Source: Conexibacter sp. SYSU D00693 (lineage in GTDB: Bacteria; Actinomycetota; Thermoleophilia; Solirubrobacterales; Solirubrobacteraceae). Taken from it: a stretch of DNA of 64,000 nt. The notes beneath the pieces were generated by a model, which saw nothing but the letters and a program-made list of their open reading frames with translations, searched no databases and was not told the origin of the DNA. This document shows, piece after piece, positions 39,760-48,230 of the stretch. The position numbers were made by a program, and so were the translations under genes. The DNA is taken from NCBI RefSeq assembly GCF_017084525.1, contig NZ_CP070950.1, positions 1,302,001 to 1,366,000 of the forward strand, written 5' to 3'. Position 1 is the stretch's first letter. Each line of letters begins with the position of its first letter.

Positions 39760-41138
39760 CGCCCGCCCTCCCGCGGGACGCGGACGATCGGGAGGAGCTT
39801 CGGGACGCTGAAGACCTGGTCGGCGGGCCGGATCTCGGGGTCCTTGTTGGGGTCCAGCGCGTCGGGGCCGGCGCCGCACTCCGGCAGGAACCAGGGCTGG
39901 CCGGCGTTCGTGCCCGGCGGCCGCGGGAAGCCGTACTCGAGCCCGGAGAACAGCTTGGCCGCCTGCGCGGCGTTGTACGGCGAGGCGTTGCTGAAGGCCG
40001 GCAGGTAGTTCTGGACCTGCGCGCGGATGAGCTTGTCCTTGCCGTCGGTGCCCGAGAAGAAGTCGCCCCAGTTCGAGAAGAAGGTGTTGATCTCCGGGGT
40101 GAACGGCCGGATGCACCGCAGCGCCTCGACGGCCTCCGCGCCGGCCGAGCGCAGCTGTGGCGCGAGGTCGGTGACGTGGTCCAGCAGCGGGTCGACGTCG
40201 GGGACGGCCCGGCGCGCGGTGGCGAGCGTGGCCGTCGCGTCCGGCCCGGCGCGGCGCACCGCGCCCAGCAGCCCGTCCAGCGGCGCGGCGGTGCGCTGGA
40301 CCTCGGCGACGCCGGGGGCGATCCGCGCGGTGACCGCCCGGGCGCGCTCGAGCGTCCCGTCGGCGTCGGCCAGCGTGCCGCGCACGGTGCGGAAGGTCGC
40401 CGGCGCCCGGTCCAGCGCCGCCTGCAGGCCGCGGGTCTCGTCGGCGATCGCGTCGAACGTCCCCGCCGCACCCTCGACGAGGGCCTTCACGCCGGGCTGC
40501 GCGTCGTCGACCGCCAGGAGCACCCGGTCGGCGGAGCGGACCATCGTGCGCAGGGCGACGTGCTCGCCGTCGAGGTCGCGCACCAGCGCGCTGGCCTCCG
40601 CGAGCGCCGGCGGGGCCTTGCGCAGCGTGGCGCGCAGGCCGGGACGGGCCCGCAGGAGCGCGGGACCCGCGCTGGCGAGCATCCGCCGCACGTCGCCGCG
40701 GACGCGCTCGGGGAAGGTCGCGAGGAGCTCGTCGAACTCGACCGGCAGGGCGAAGCGCGCGGCCGGGAACCGTCCGCCCTCCTGCACCATCGAGCCGCCG
40801 CCCCGGCCGGGCGCCAGGGCGATGTAGCGGTTGCCGAAGTTCGCGGTGCCGCCCCAGCGCAGCGTCATCCGCGAGCCGCGCGGGATCGGCCACGCCGCGT
40901 CGTCGACCTCGAGCTCCAGCCGGGCGTCGCGCCCGCCCCGGACCGGGTCGATCGACACCACGCGCCCGACCTCGGCGCCGGCCTGACGGATGAGCTGGCC
41001 CTCGACGACGTTCGTCGCCTCGGCCACGGTCACCGTGAAGCGGTGGCGCTGCTCGTCGCCGCCGCCACGCGCCAGCACCACGACGACCAGCCCGGCCGCC
41101 ACGACGGCCGCGAGGCGCAGCAGGGTCCGCGCGCCCAC
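39756..41138 (-). CDS. Mce-family protein, first (MceA-position) subunit, operon II
   Basis: 460 residues from GTG 41138. Anchor ~6-23, MCE domain ~32-115 (IRQAGAEVGRVVSI; ANFGNRYIALAPG), needle helices, and a longer C-terminal domain than its operon I partner (INTFFSNWGDFFSGTDGKDK, then an Asn/Pro-rich region). Three bases separate it from the YrbE stop. Confidence 0.9.
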   Translation of the reverse strand: MGARTLLRLAAVVAAGLVVVVLARGGGDEQRHRFTVTVAEATNVVEGQLIRQAGAEVGRVVSIDPVRGGRDARLELEVDDAAWPIPRGSRMTLRWGGTANFGNRYIALAPGRGGGSMVQEGGRFPAARFALPVEFDELLATFPERVRGDVRRMLASAGPALLRARPGLRATLRKAPPALAEASALVRDLDGEHVALRTMVRSADRVLLAVDDAQPGVKALVEGAAGTFDAIADETRGLQAALDRAPATFRTVRGTLADADGTLERARAVTARIAPGVAEVQRTAAPLDGLLGAVRRAGPDATATLATARRAVPDVDPLLDHVTDLAPQLRSAGAEAVEALRCIRPFTPEINTFFSNWGDFFSGTDGKDKLIRAQVQNYLPAFSNASPYNAAQAAKLFSGLEYGFPRPPGTNAGQPWFLPECGAGPDALDPNKDPEIRPADQVFSVPKLLPIVRVPREGGR

Positions 41139-41141
41139 CGC

Positions 41142-41984
41142 TCAGCCGCCGATCGGGAGGTTGTTGTCGGTGCCGAACACCATGACCGCGAAGAACGCGG
41201 CGATGACGTGGAGCACCACGAGGTTGACGACCAGCGAGCGTGCCACCGACGCGCCGACGGCGGCCGGGCCGCCCGTGGTGCGCAGTCCGTAGAAGCAGGC
41301 GACCAGCGCGGTCGTCACGGCGATCGTCGTGCAGGTGACGATGACGAAGACCGTGTCGCCGAAGCCCTGCACCGCCCAGTGCAGCGACATGAGCGTGTGG
41401 CCCGAGAGGCCGTCGAGCAGGACGACGACGATGAGGTAGGCCCCGAGGACGTTGGCCATCATCGAGACGACCGCCGCCACCGGCGCGAAGAGCAGCACCC
41501 CGACCAGGCGCGTGCCGACGAGGTAGCGCTGCGGGTCCACGCCCGTGGACTCGAGCGCGTCGACCTCCTGCTGGATCTTCATCGCGCCGAGCTCGGCGGC
41601 GATGCCGCAGCAGACCTTCGCGGCGAAGACGTAGCCGAACATCGTCGCCGCCACCTGGCGCGGCCCGACGATCCCCGTCACCAGCCCGAAGAAGTCACCG
41701 GCGCCGATGCCGCGCAGCAGGAAGAAGCCGAACGTCCCGACGACGAAGCCCTGGAAGAGCTGCATGCTGAACATCAGCGGCAGCGTCCCGCGCATCATCA
41801 GGGACGCCTGGCGCATCCCCTCCGAGACGTAGGTCAGCGATCCCGGGAGCGCCCGCAGCGCCTGGCCGGCGAAGCTCGTCATCTGCCCCGCCTCGGCGAG
41901 CGTCGACGTGCGGGGGCCGACGCGCGCGGGCGGGCGCTCGGCGAGCGGCGCGGCGGCCTGCGGGTCGGGGGCGGTCGCCGCCAT
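41142..41984 (-). CDS. YrbE/MlaE-family ABC permease, second permease of mce operon II
   Basis: 280 residues. Signature AAKVCCGIAAELGAMKIQQE followed by VDALESTGVDP, about five to six helices, C-terminal LPIGG as in operon I. An N-terminal ~35-residue polar extension precedes the family start. Coupled to the first permease by TGATG. Confidence 0.93.
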   Translation of the reverse strand: MAATAPDPQAAAPLAERPPARVGPRTSTLAEAGQMTSFAGQALRALPGSLTYVSEGMRQASLMMRGTLPLMFSMQLFQGFVVGTFGFFLLRGIGAGDFFGLVTGIVGPRQVAATMFGYVFAAKVCCGIAAELGAMKIQQEVDALESTGVDPQRYLVGTRLVGVLLFAPVAAVVSMMANVLGAYLIVVVLLDGLSGHTLMSLHWAVQGFGDTVFVIVTCTTIAVTTALVACFYGLRTTGGPAAVGASVARSLVVNLVVLHVIAAFFAVMVFGTDNNLPIGG

Positions 41985-42850
41985 CAGCCGCGCAGCGCCG
42001 ACACGTCGGGGAAGACCGTGAAGTACGCGAGGTTGAAGACGACGTCGAACAGCCAGATCCCGAAGAAGGTGATGACGACGGTCTCGTTGACCGCGCGTCC
42101 CACGCCCTCGGCGCCCGGCTTGGACGCGAGGCCCTTGTAGCAGGCCACGACGCCGACGAAGAGCCCGATCAGGGCGTTCTTGAGCAGCATCGTCAGCCAG
42201 AGGTCCGACGGCTGGATGATGTTGGCCAGCGAGTCGAGGAAGACGCCGTCGGAGAAGCCGAAGTACCCCGGCGCGATGGCCCAGTTGACGACGTTGACCA
42301 TCAGCAGGCTGATGAACGCCAGCACGGGCATCGCGAGCGTCATCCCGACGACGCGCGGGACGATGAGCGCCCGCAGGCGGTCGACGCCCAGCACGGCCAT
42401 GGCGTCGAGCTCCTCGCGGATCTTGCGCGCGCCGAGGTCGGCGGTGACCGCGCTGCCCACGACGCCGGCGAAGAGCATGCCGGTGATCCAGGTCGCGATC
42501 TCGCGGCTCCAGATGATGAAGACCGTCCCGCCCTCGCGGTCGGAGACGCCGAGGTCGTCGAGGATCCCGCCGAAGAGGATGATCCCGAAGCCGATGAGGT
42601 AGACCGAGTGCGAGAGGGCCAGCGGCACGATGCAGCGCCGGTAGGCCTGGGCGACGTCGGTGACCGCCTCGCGCAGCCACGGGAACGGCGGCGTGACGGC
42701 CAGGCGCAGGACGCGCACGGCGAGCGCGCCCATCTCGCCCATCGTCCTGAGCCGCTGGCCCGGGGACGTCGCGACCGCGCCCGCGGCGAAGCCGTGCCGG
42801 TACGGGTTGCCGCCTCCTGCTGCGGCGCTGGTGGTCCTCCCTGCTCCCAT
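41984..42850 (-). CDS. YrbE/MlaE-family ABC permease, first gene of mce operon II
   Basis: 288 residues. TADLGARKIREELDAMAVLG MlaE loop and several membrane helices. GAGGG lies just before ATG 42850, and the operator unit GGACAGCATGTCC is 22 bases upstream, in the 81-base gap to the MceG-like gene. The operon could be read from its own promoter here or from the upstream ATPase operon. Confidence 0.93.
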   Translation of the reverse strand: MGAGRTTSAAAGGGNPYRHGFAAGAVATSPGQRLRTMGEMGALAVRVLRLAVTPPFPWLREAVTDVAQAYRRCIVPLALSHSVYLIGFGIILFGGILDDLGVSDREGGTVFIIWSREIATWITGMLFAGVVGSAVTADLGARKIREELDAMAVLGVDRLRALIVPRVVGMTLAMPVLAFISLLMVNVVNWAIAPGYFGFSDGVFLDSLANIIQPSDLWLTMLLKNALIGLFVGVVACYKGLASKPGAEGVGRAVNETVVITFFGIWLFDVVFNLAYFTVFPDVSALRG

Positions 42851-42872
42851 GACCCTCGTGGCGACGCTATCC

Positions 42873-42885
42873 GGACAGCATGTCC
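42873..42885. promoter_or_regulatory. GGAC-N5-GTCC operator unit upstream of mce operon II
   Basis: GGACAGCATGTCC followed by GA, identical in its 13-base core to the unit at 10135. Located between the ATPase stop and the YrbE start. Confidence 0.7.
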
Positions 42886-42931
42886 GACTGCTAGACCCGG
42901 TCGGGCCGTTCGGGGGTGGCGATCGGGCCGT

Positions 42932-44146
42932 TCACGCGTCCATCCCCAGCGGCCCGCGCGCGGTGCCCGAGAGGAACTGGCGCACGAACGGCGTCTCGGA
43001 GGCGAAGACCGCGTCGGCGAGGCCGCTCTCGAGCACCTGCCCGCGCCAGACGATCGAGACGTGGTCGGCGATGCGGCGGGCCAGCGCGACGTCGTGGGTG
43101 ACCACGACCATCGTCCCGCCGTACTGCGCGTGCTGGTCGGCGAGCAGGTCGCCCAGCAGCGCGGTGCGCACGGGGTCCAGCCCCGAGTCGGGCTCGTCGC
43201 ACAGCACGATGCCGGGGTCCATGACCAGCGCGCGCGCCAGGCCCGCGCGCTTGCGCATGCCGCCCGAGAGCTGGTTGGGCATCCGGTGCGCGGCGCCGAG
43301 CAGGCCCACGTCGGCGAGGTGGCGCTCGACGACCTGGCGCACCTCGTCCTCGTCGAGGTCGGTGTGCTGACGCAGCGGGAAGGCGACGTTGTCGTAGACG
43401 TCCATCGCGCTGAACAGGGCGCCGTCCTGGAACATGACCCCGATCTCGCTGCGCAGGTCCAGGACCTCGGCGCGGCTCATGCGGCTCAGCGCGCGGCCCC
43501 GGATGAGGACCTCGCCGCCGTCGGGGCGCATGAGGCCGATGACGTGCTGGAGCAGGACGCTCTTGCCCGTCCCGGAGGGACCGAGCACGACGGAGACGAC
43601 GCCCGCGGGCACCTGGAGGTCCAGGCCGCTGAGCACCGTCGTCGGCCCGAACGCCTTGCGCAGGTCGCGCGTCTCGATCGCCAGCAGCGACGGGTCGAGG
43701 GGTCCCGCGGCCGTGGCCGGCGGCGGGGCCGGCCGCGTCTCCTGCGTCACCGGCGCGCCGCGCTCCTCGGCCACCGCGCGCAGGGCGGTGCGCAGCATCG
43801 GCTCCACCTCGAGCAGGCGCAGCGCCGGGCCCTCGGCCCGCACCGCGCCGGAGACCACCGCGGCGGGCAGCGCGAGGCGTCCCTCGGCGAGCCGCTCGGC
43901 CGCCGCGCCGTCGAGCTGCACCGTCACCTCGGCGGGCTCGTCGAGGACGACCGCGGGCTCGTCGCGGTCGAGCAGGAGCGTCACCGCGCGGCCGTCGCCG
44001 GCGAGGCGGAACGCGACGCTCGTCCGCGCGTGGCACAGCCGCGCGCGCAGGCCTTCGTCGGTGCGCAGCGCAGCCTCGAGCGCCCCGGCGAGCCGGTCGG
44101 CGCCCGCGACCTCGCGGCGCATGCGCTCGTCGACGGGCACCGTCAC
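42932..44146 (-). CDS. Mce ATPase (MceG/MlaF-like) with N-terminal SCP2-like domain
   Basis: 404 residues. Residues ~155-400 form an MlaF/Mkl-type ABC ATPase: Walker A GPSGTGKS (189-196), signature QLSGGMRKRAGLARALVMDP, Walker B IVLCDEPDSGLDP, switch His in VVVTHD. It should energise both YrbE permease pairs. Residues ~15-125 resemble a sterol-carrier-protein-2 fold (FRLAGDGRAVTLLLDRDEPAV then AEVTVQLDGAAAERLAEGRL and a basic C-terminal helix), joined by a Pro/Ala linker. SCP2 domains bind acyl-CoA, sterols or phospholipids, so the fusion could sense or accept substrate at the ATPase. The domain call is by eye and needs a profile search. GTG start follows immediately after the TAG of the upstream gene. 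Confidence 0.85.
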   Translation of the reverse strand: MTVPVDERMRREVAGADRLAGALEAALRTDEGLRARLCHARTSVAFRLAGDGRAVTLLLDRDEPAVVLDEPAEVTVQLDGAAAERLAEGRLALPAAVVSGAVRAEGPALRLLEVEPMLRTALRAVAEERGAPVTQETRPAPPPATAAGPLDPSLLAIETRDLRKAFGPTTVLSGLDLQVPAGVVSVVLGPSGTGKSVLLQHVIGLMRPDGGEVLIRGRALSRMSRAEVLDLRSEIGVMFQDGALFSAMDVYDNVAFPLRQHTDLDEDEVRQVVERHLADVGLLGAAHRMPNQLSGGMRKRAGLARALVMDPGIVLCDEPDSGLDPVRTALLGDLLADQHAQYGGTMVVVTHDVALARRIADHVSIVWRGQVLESGLADAVFASETPFVRQFLSGTARGPLGMDA

Positions 44147-46468
44147 CTAGGGCCGCCCTGCACCGGCCATCGCGAGGTACCGGCTCACCGCCTCCACGCG
44201 GTTGGCGGCCCCGAGCTTGCGCAGGATCCGGGCGACGTGGCCCTTCACCGTCTCGGGCGACAGGACGAGCTCCTCCGCGATCTCGCGGTTGGAGCGTCCC
44301 GCGACCATCCCGCGGAGGATGTCCCGCTCGCGGTCGCTGAGCGGTGTCTCGGTCGCCGGCGCGTCGGGCTGGCCGTCCCACGCGAAGAGGGGACGCAGGC
44401 CCGGGCCCGACGGCAGCTCGAGGGCCGCGTGCTCGAGCTCGGAGAACAGCGCCTGGGCCGAGGCCGTGAGGTGGCGCAGCTCGCTGGTGACCTCCCGCAC
44501 GCGCCGGCGCAGGAGCACCTGCTCGAGGGCGACGCCCAGGACGCCGGCGAGGTCGACGACCGACGCGTGCTCGGCGTCGGTGACCTCGGGCCCGTCGCGG
44601 TCGACGACGAGCACCGCCAGCGGCGTGCCCGACGGGCTGACGGCGCCCAGCGCGAAGGCCCGCAGTTCGAGCTCCTCCGCGAGGGTGCTCGCGGTCCACG
44701 CGCCCGTGCCGCCGCGACCCAGCGCCGCGGCTTCGACGGTGCGCGCCTGGAGGGCGACGGGCCGGGCGAGCACCTGGCGGCGCAGGCGGTCGCTCGCCGG
44801 GTCGGCCAGCGCGCCGCTGTCCTCGGCGGTGAGCCGGGTCGGGCCGACGGTCAGCACGAGCGCGCGGTCGAACCCGAGGACCTGGCGGGCGAGGTCGGCG
44901 CCCTGCGCGAAGAGGCCACGGACGTCCTCCGCCGCGCGCAGGCGGTCGAGCAGTGCCAGGAGCGGGGCGCCGGGCCCCTGCGCCGTGGCGTCCTGCTCGG
45001 CCGGCGCCGGCGCCGGCGCCGCGTCGGGCGTCGCGGAGCGCAGCGGCGTCGCCACGTCGGGGTGCTCGTCGGCCCACGCCCGCAGCGTGCGCAGGTCGGG
45101 GTCCTCGTCGACGCTCGTGGCGACCGTCGGCAGCTCGCCGGCGTACACCTCGCCGCGGCCGCCGTCGACGGTCACGACCTTGCCGCGCAGGCGGTCGACG
45201 GTGCCCGCGCCGCAGCCGACGACGCACGGACGGCCGAGCTCGCGGCTGACGACGGCGGCGTGGGAGGTGGACCCGCCCAGCTCCGTCACGATGGCCGTCG
45301 CGGCGATCATGCCGTGCACGTCGTCGGGGTCGGTCGTGGGGCGCACGAGCACGACCTCGCGCTCGTCGGCGAGGTCCTCGGCCTCCTCGGCGTCGACGGC
45401 CACGAGGCCGGACGCGACGCCGGGGCAGGCCGGCTCGCCGGAGGCCAGCAGCTCGGCGCCGGCGCGCGCCTCGGCCGGGACGTGCGGGCGCAGCAGCGCG
45501 TCGACGTCGGCCTTGCCCACCCGACCCAGGGCCTCGGCGGGCGTCAGCAGCCCCTCCTGGGCCAGGGCCACCGCGAGGCGGACGGTCGCCTCGGGCGAGC
45601 GCTTGGCGGCTCGCGTCTGCAGCAGCCACAGCCGGCCCGCCTCGACGGTGAACTCCACGTCCTGGACGTCGCGGCCGTCCTGCTCGAGGCGGCGGGCGGC
45701 GGCGAGCAGCTCCTCGAGCAGCGCGGGCTCGCGCGCGCCGAGCTCGCTGAGCGGCAGGGGGTCGTGGCGGCCCGACACGACGTCCTCGCCCTGGCCGCGC
45801 GGCAGGTACTCGCCGAAGGGCTCGGGGGCGCCGGTCAGGGGGTTGCGGCTGAACAGCACGCCGGTGCCCGACCGGTCGTCGAGGTTGCCGAAGACCATCG
45901 CCTGGACGGTGACGGCGGTGCCGCCGTCGTCCGGGAGCCCGTGGTGGCGGCGGTAGGTCTGCGCGCGCTCGGAGTGCCAGGAGGCGAAGACGGCCGCCGC
46001 GGCGTCGGCGAGCTGCTGCCACGGGTCGTCGGGCGGCGCGTGGCCGACGACCTTCGTGAACTGCTCGACGAAGCGGCGGCGGCTGTCGGCGGCGAACGCG
46101 GCGTCCCCGGTGGCCTGCGCCACGCGCTCCTGCACCGCCGGCGCGAGGCCGAGGTTCAACACGGTGTCCATCATCCCGGGCATGCTGCGCGCGGCGCCCG
46201 AGCGGACGCTCAGCAGCATGGGCACCGCGCCGCCGGCGAAGGTCCGCCCGAGCTCGCCCTCGAGCCAGGCGACGCCCTCGTGCAGCGCCTCGCGCGCGCC
46301 GTCGGGCAGCACGCCGCCGGCCGCGTGGAAGGCCGAGCACGCGGTCGTGGGCAGGCAGAAGGCGGGCGGCACCGGCAGGCCGAGCGCGCGCATGCGGTTG
46401 AGCCCCCAGGCCTTGCCGCCGAGCAGCTCGCGGCCCAGGCCGACCGTCCCGTCGAGGCGGACGAGCAC
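44147..46468 (-). CDS. PPDK-like ATP-grasp + phosphohistidine domain fused to GAF and LuxR-type HTH
   Basis: 773 residues. ~1-310: pyruvate phosphate dikinase/PEP synthase N-terminal ATP-binding domain (GGKAWGLNRM, LLSVRSGAARSMPGMMDTVL, GVLFSRNPLTG, DVEFTVEAGRLWLLQTR). ~345-445: swivelling phosphohistidine domain with His403 in TELGGSTSHAAVVSRE. There is no C-terminal PEP/pyruvate barrel. ~505-655: GAF-like sensor domain. ~708-768: LuxR-type helix-turn-helix (LSDRERDILRGMVAGRSNRE, LSPETVKGHVARILRKLGA). It could autophosphorylate from ATP and couple that state to DNA binding or pass the phosphoryl group to a partner. GTG 46468 lies five bases after the flavoprotein stop; its TAG abuts the ATPase GTG. 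Confidence 0.87.
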   Translation of the reverse strand: MLVRLDGTVGLGRELLGGKAWGLNRMRALGLPVPPAFCLPTTACSAFHAAGGVLPDGAREALHEGVAWLEGELGRTFAGGAVPMLLSVRSGAARSMPGMMDTVLNLGLAPAVQERVAQATGDAAFAADSRRRFVEQFTKVVGHAPPDDPWQQLADAAAAVFASWHSERAQTYRRHHGLPDDGGTAVTVQAMVFGNLDDRSGTGVLFSRNPLTGAPEPFGEYLPRGQGEDVVSGRHDPLPLSELGAREPALLEELLAAARRLEQDGRDVQDVEFTVEAGRLWLLQTRAAKRSPEATVRLAVALAQEGLLTPAEALGRVGKADVDALLRPHVPAEARAGAELLASGEPACPGVASGLVAVDAEEAEDLADEREVVLVRPTTDPDDVHGMIAATAIVTELGGSTSHAAVVSRELGRPCVVGCGAGTVDRLRGKVVTVDGGRGEVYAGELPTVATSVDEDPDLRTLRAWADEHPDVATPLRSATPDAAPAPAPAEQDATAQGPGAPLLALLDRLRAAEDVRGLFAQGADLARQVLGFDRALVLTVGPTRLTAEDSGALADPASDRLRRQVLARPVALQARTVEAAALGRGGTGAWTASTLAEELELRAFALGAVSPSGTPLAVLVVDRDGPEVTDAEHASVVDLAGVLGVALEQVLLRRRVREVTSELRHLTASAQALFSELEHAALELPSGPGLRPLFAWDGQPDAPATETPLSDRERDILRGMVAGRSNREIAEELVLSPETVKGHVARILRKLGAANRVEAVSRYLAMAGAGRP

Positions 46469-46473
46469 GGCCG

Positions 46474-48114
46474 CTACCCCGCCGTCACCAGGCGGCGCAG
46501 GCGACGCGCCGCCCCGCTGCCCTGACCGTCGCCGGTGCGCTGCACGAACGTCCGCGCCGCCACGTAGCCGGGGATGCCGCTGATCCCGCCGGTGGGGTGC
46601 GTGCCCGCGCCGCTGATCCACAGCCCCGGGACCGGGGTCTCGTAGGCGCCGAAGCCCTGGGCCGGGCGCAGCGGGCCGAAGCGGGCCGCCGCGGGCTCCA
46701 CGTGGTAGACGTTGCCGTCAGGCACGTGGAAGCGCTCCTCGAGGTCGGAGACGTGGAAGACGCGACGCCCGACCTCCAGGCTGTCGAGGCCCTCGTAGAC
46801 CTCGGCGCAGTCGGCCAGGACGCGGTCGCCGATCGCGTCGCGCACCGCCTCCCAGGGCTCCTGCGGGTGCATCGGCGTGATGCCCGACCACAGCCAGAAC
46901 GTGTCCTGGCCCTCGGGCGCCTGGGTCGGGTCGATGGCCGAGGGCACGATCCCGATGAAGCAGATCGGATCAGGCCAGCGCCCGCCCACCGTCTCGTCCC
47001 ACGCCTGCACGTGCTCCTCGAAGGTCTGCCAGCTCACGATGGGCTTGCGCAGGTCCAGCCCGTCGTCGCGCCACGTCCGGATCTTCTCGGCGATCTCCAG
47101 CCGGCCCGAGACGGCGACGTCGATCTTCAGCGTCCCGGTCTCCAGCACGGCGGTCGGGATGCTGTCGGCCCGGCGCTGCAGGTGGTCGGGCAGCAGCCCC
47201 TTGGGCAGCATCTGCGCGAGCGTCGCCTTCGGGCTGCAGGTCGCCATGACGTGGCCCGCGCGCAGCTCCTCGCCGTCGTCGAGGACCACGCCGACGACGC
47301 GCTCGCCCTCCACGAGCAGCGTCTCGACCTTCGCCGACGTGCGGACCTGGCCGCCGAGCTCGGTGAGGCACGAGTGCAGCGCGTCGGTCAGCGCGCCCGT
47401 GCCCCCCTGGAAGCGCGTGGACCCCGTCCGGTGGCACATGCCGACGTAGATGAGCCCCCAGGCCGTGCCGTCCTGCTTCATCCAGCAGAACGGCGGCATC
47501 GACGCGAGCGCGCCGCGGACGAGCGGGTGGTCGAAGCGCTCGGTGATGAACTGCTCGTGGGAGGTCGTGAGGAACTGCGTCAGTGGCCAGAGGTCCTTGC
47601 GCCGGCGCACCGCCGTCGGCAGGGCGGCGAGCACCGTGCGCGGATCGGGCCGCGTGGGGTGGCTGAGCATGAACGGGATGGCCAGGTCCATCGCCGCGTC
47701 GAGGCTGCGCGCGAAGTCGAGGTAGGCGGCGGCGTCCTTGCGCGAGAACCGGAGCAGCTCGTCGGCGGTGCGCCGGGGGTCCTCCCAGAACGCCAGGGAG
47801 GCGCCCGTGTCCTTGTCGACGTGGACGTGGAACGGGTCGGCCGGCAGCTGGACCAGGCCGTGGCGGCGCAGCTCGAGGTCGCGCTCGATGGGCGTCGCGC
47901 GGAACAGCGAGGCCTGGATGCCGCCCTCGTTGACGAGGTGCCCGGGGGCGCCCGCGATCACCGGGTTGGTGCTGATCATCCCGCCGACGGTCGGCGAGGC
48001 CTCCAGCACCGTGACCGCCCGTCCGGCCTTGGCCAGGTAGCAGGCGGCCGTCAGCCCGTTGTGGCCGGCGCCCACCACCAGGACGTCCGGTTCGAGGCCG
48101 TTCATCTTGTACAT
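46474..48114 (-). CDS. Phytoene-dehydrogenase-like/carotenoid-oxidoreductase-family FAD enzyme
   Basis: 546 residues. VLVVGAGHNGLTAACYLAKAG FAD motif, then TVGGMISTNPVIAGAPGHLV, and a C-terminal GLWISGAGTHPTGGISGIPG FAD contact. This is the CrtI/CrtO-like branch of the flavin amine oxidase superfamily. First gene of an operon with the PPDK-GAF-LuxR and SCP2-ATPase genes. ATG 48114 (MYKMNG) is chosen; ATG 48105 is an alternative. The long divergent promoter with dyads lies upstream. Substrate is unknown, though an isoprenoid is likely for the family. Confidence 0.85.
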   Translation of the reverse strand: MYKMNGLEPDVLVVGAGHNGLTAACYLAKAGRAVTVLEASPTVGGMISTNPVIAGAPGHLVNEGGIQASLFRATPIERDLELRRHGLVQLPADPFHVHVDKDTGASLAFWEDPRRTADELLRFSRKDAAAYLDFARSLDAAMDLAIPFMLSHPTRPDPRTVLAALPTAVRRRKDLWPLTQFLTTSHEQFITERFDHPLVRGALASMPPFCWMKQDGTAWGLIYVGMCHRTGSTRFQGGTGALTDALHSCLTELGGQVRTSAKVETLLVEGERVVGVVLDDGEELRAGHVMATCSPKATLAQMLPKGLLPDHLQRRADSIPTAVLETGTLKIDVAVSGRLEIAEKIRTWRDDGLDLRKPIVSWQTFEEHVQAWDETVGGRWPDPICFIGIVPSAIDPTQAPEGQDTFWLWSGITPMHPQEPWEAVRDAIGDRVLADCAEVYEGLDSLEVGRRVFHVSDLEERFHVPDGNVYHVEPAAARFGPLRPAQGFGAYETPVPGLWISGAGTHPTGGISGIPGYVAARTFVQRTGDGQGSGAARRLRRLVTAG

Positions 48115-48125
48115 GGCTGCCGACG

Positions 48126-48151
48126 GTACACGGTGTTCGGACAGCGTGTGT
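48126..48151. promoter_or_regulatory. GGAC-N5-GTCC-like operator, tandem pair
   Basis: GTACACGGTGTTC (48126-48138) directly abuts GGACAGCGTGTGT (48139-48151), followed by a TCTTTTTTTCTC tract. It lies just upstream of the flavoprotein start. Confidence 0.6.
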
Positions 48152-48204
48152 CTTTTTTTCTCAGGCGGCGGTCCGGTGCTTGTGCCGCGGCGGTCCGGTG
48201 CGGT

Positions 48205-48230
48205 ACACATGCTGTTCGAACATGCCGTCC
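48205..48230. promoter_or_regulatory. GGAC-N5-GTCC-like operator, tandem pair over a start codon
   Basis: GAACATGCCGTCC (48218-48230) contains the ATG at 48222 and is abutted by degenerate ACACATGCTGTTC (48205-48217). The element GGCGGTCCGGTGC occurs twice just upstream (48167 and 48190 region). Confidence 0.55.

Noticed and set aside
42608-46525. A 1305-residue plus-strand open frame and its antisense-type companions
   Set aside because: It is opposite to permease, ATPase and PPDK-like genes that have full motifs, and its own composition is shadow-like.
46469-46621. Extended N-terminus for the PPDK-like protein
   Set aside because: It would overlap the end of the upstream flavoprotein gene in another frame; the family start GGKAWGLNRM lies close after GTG 46468.
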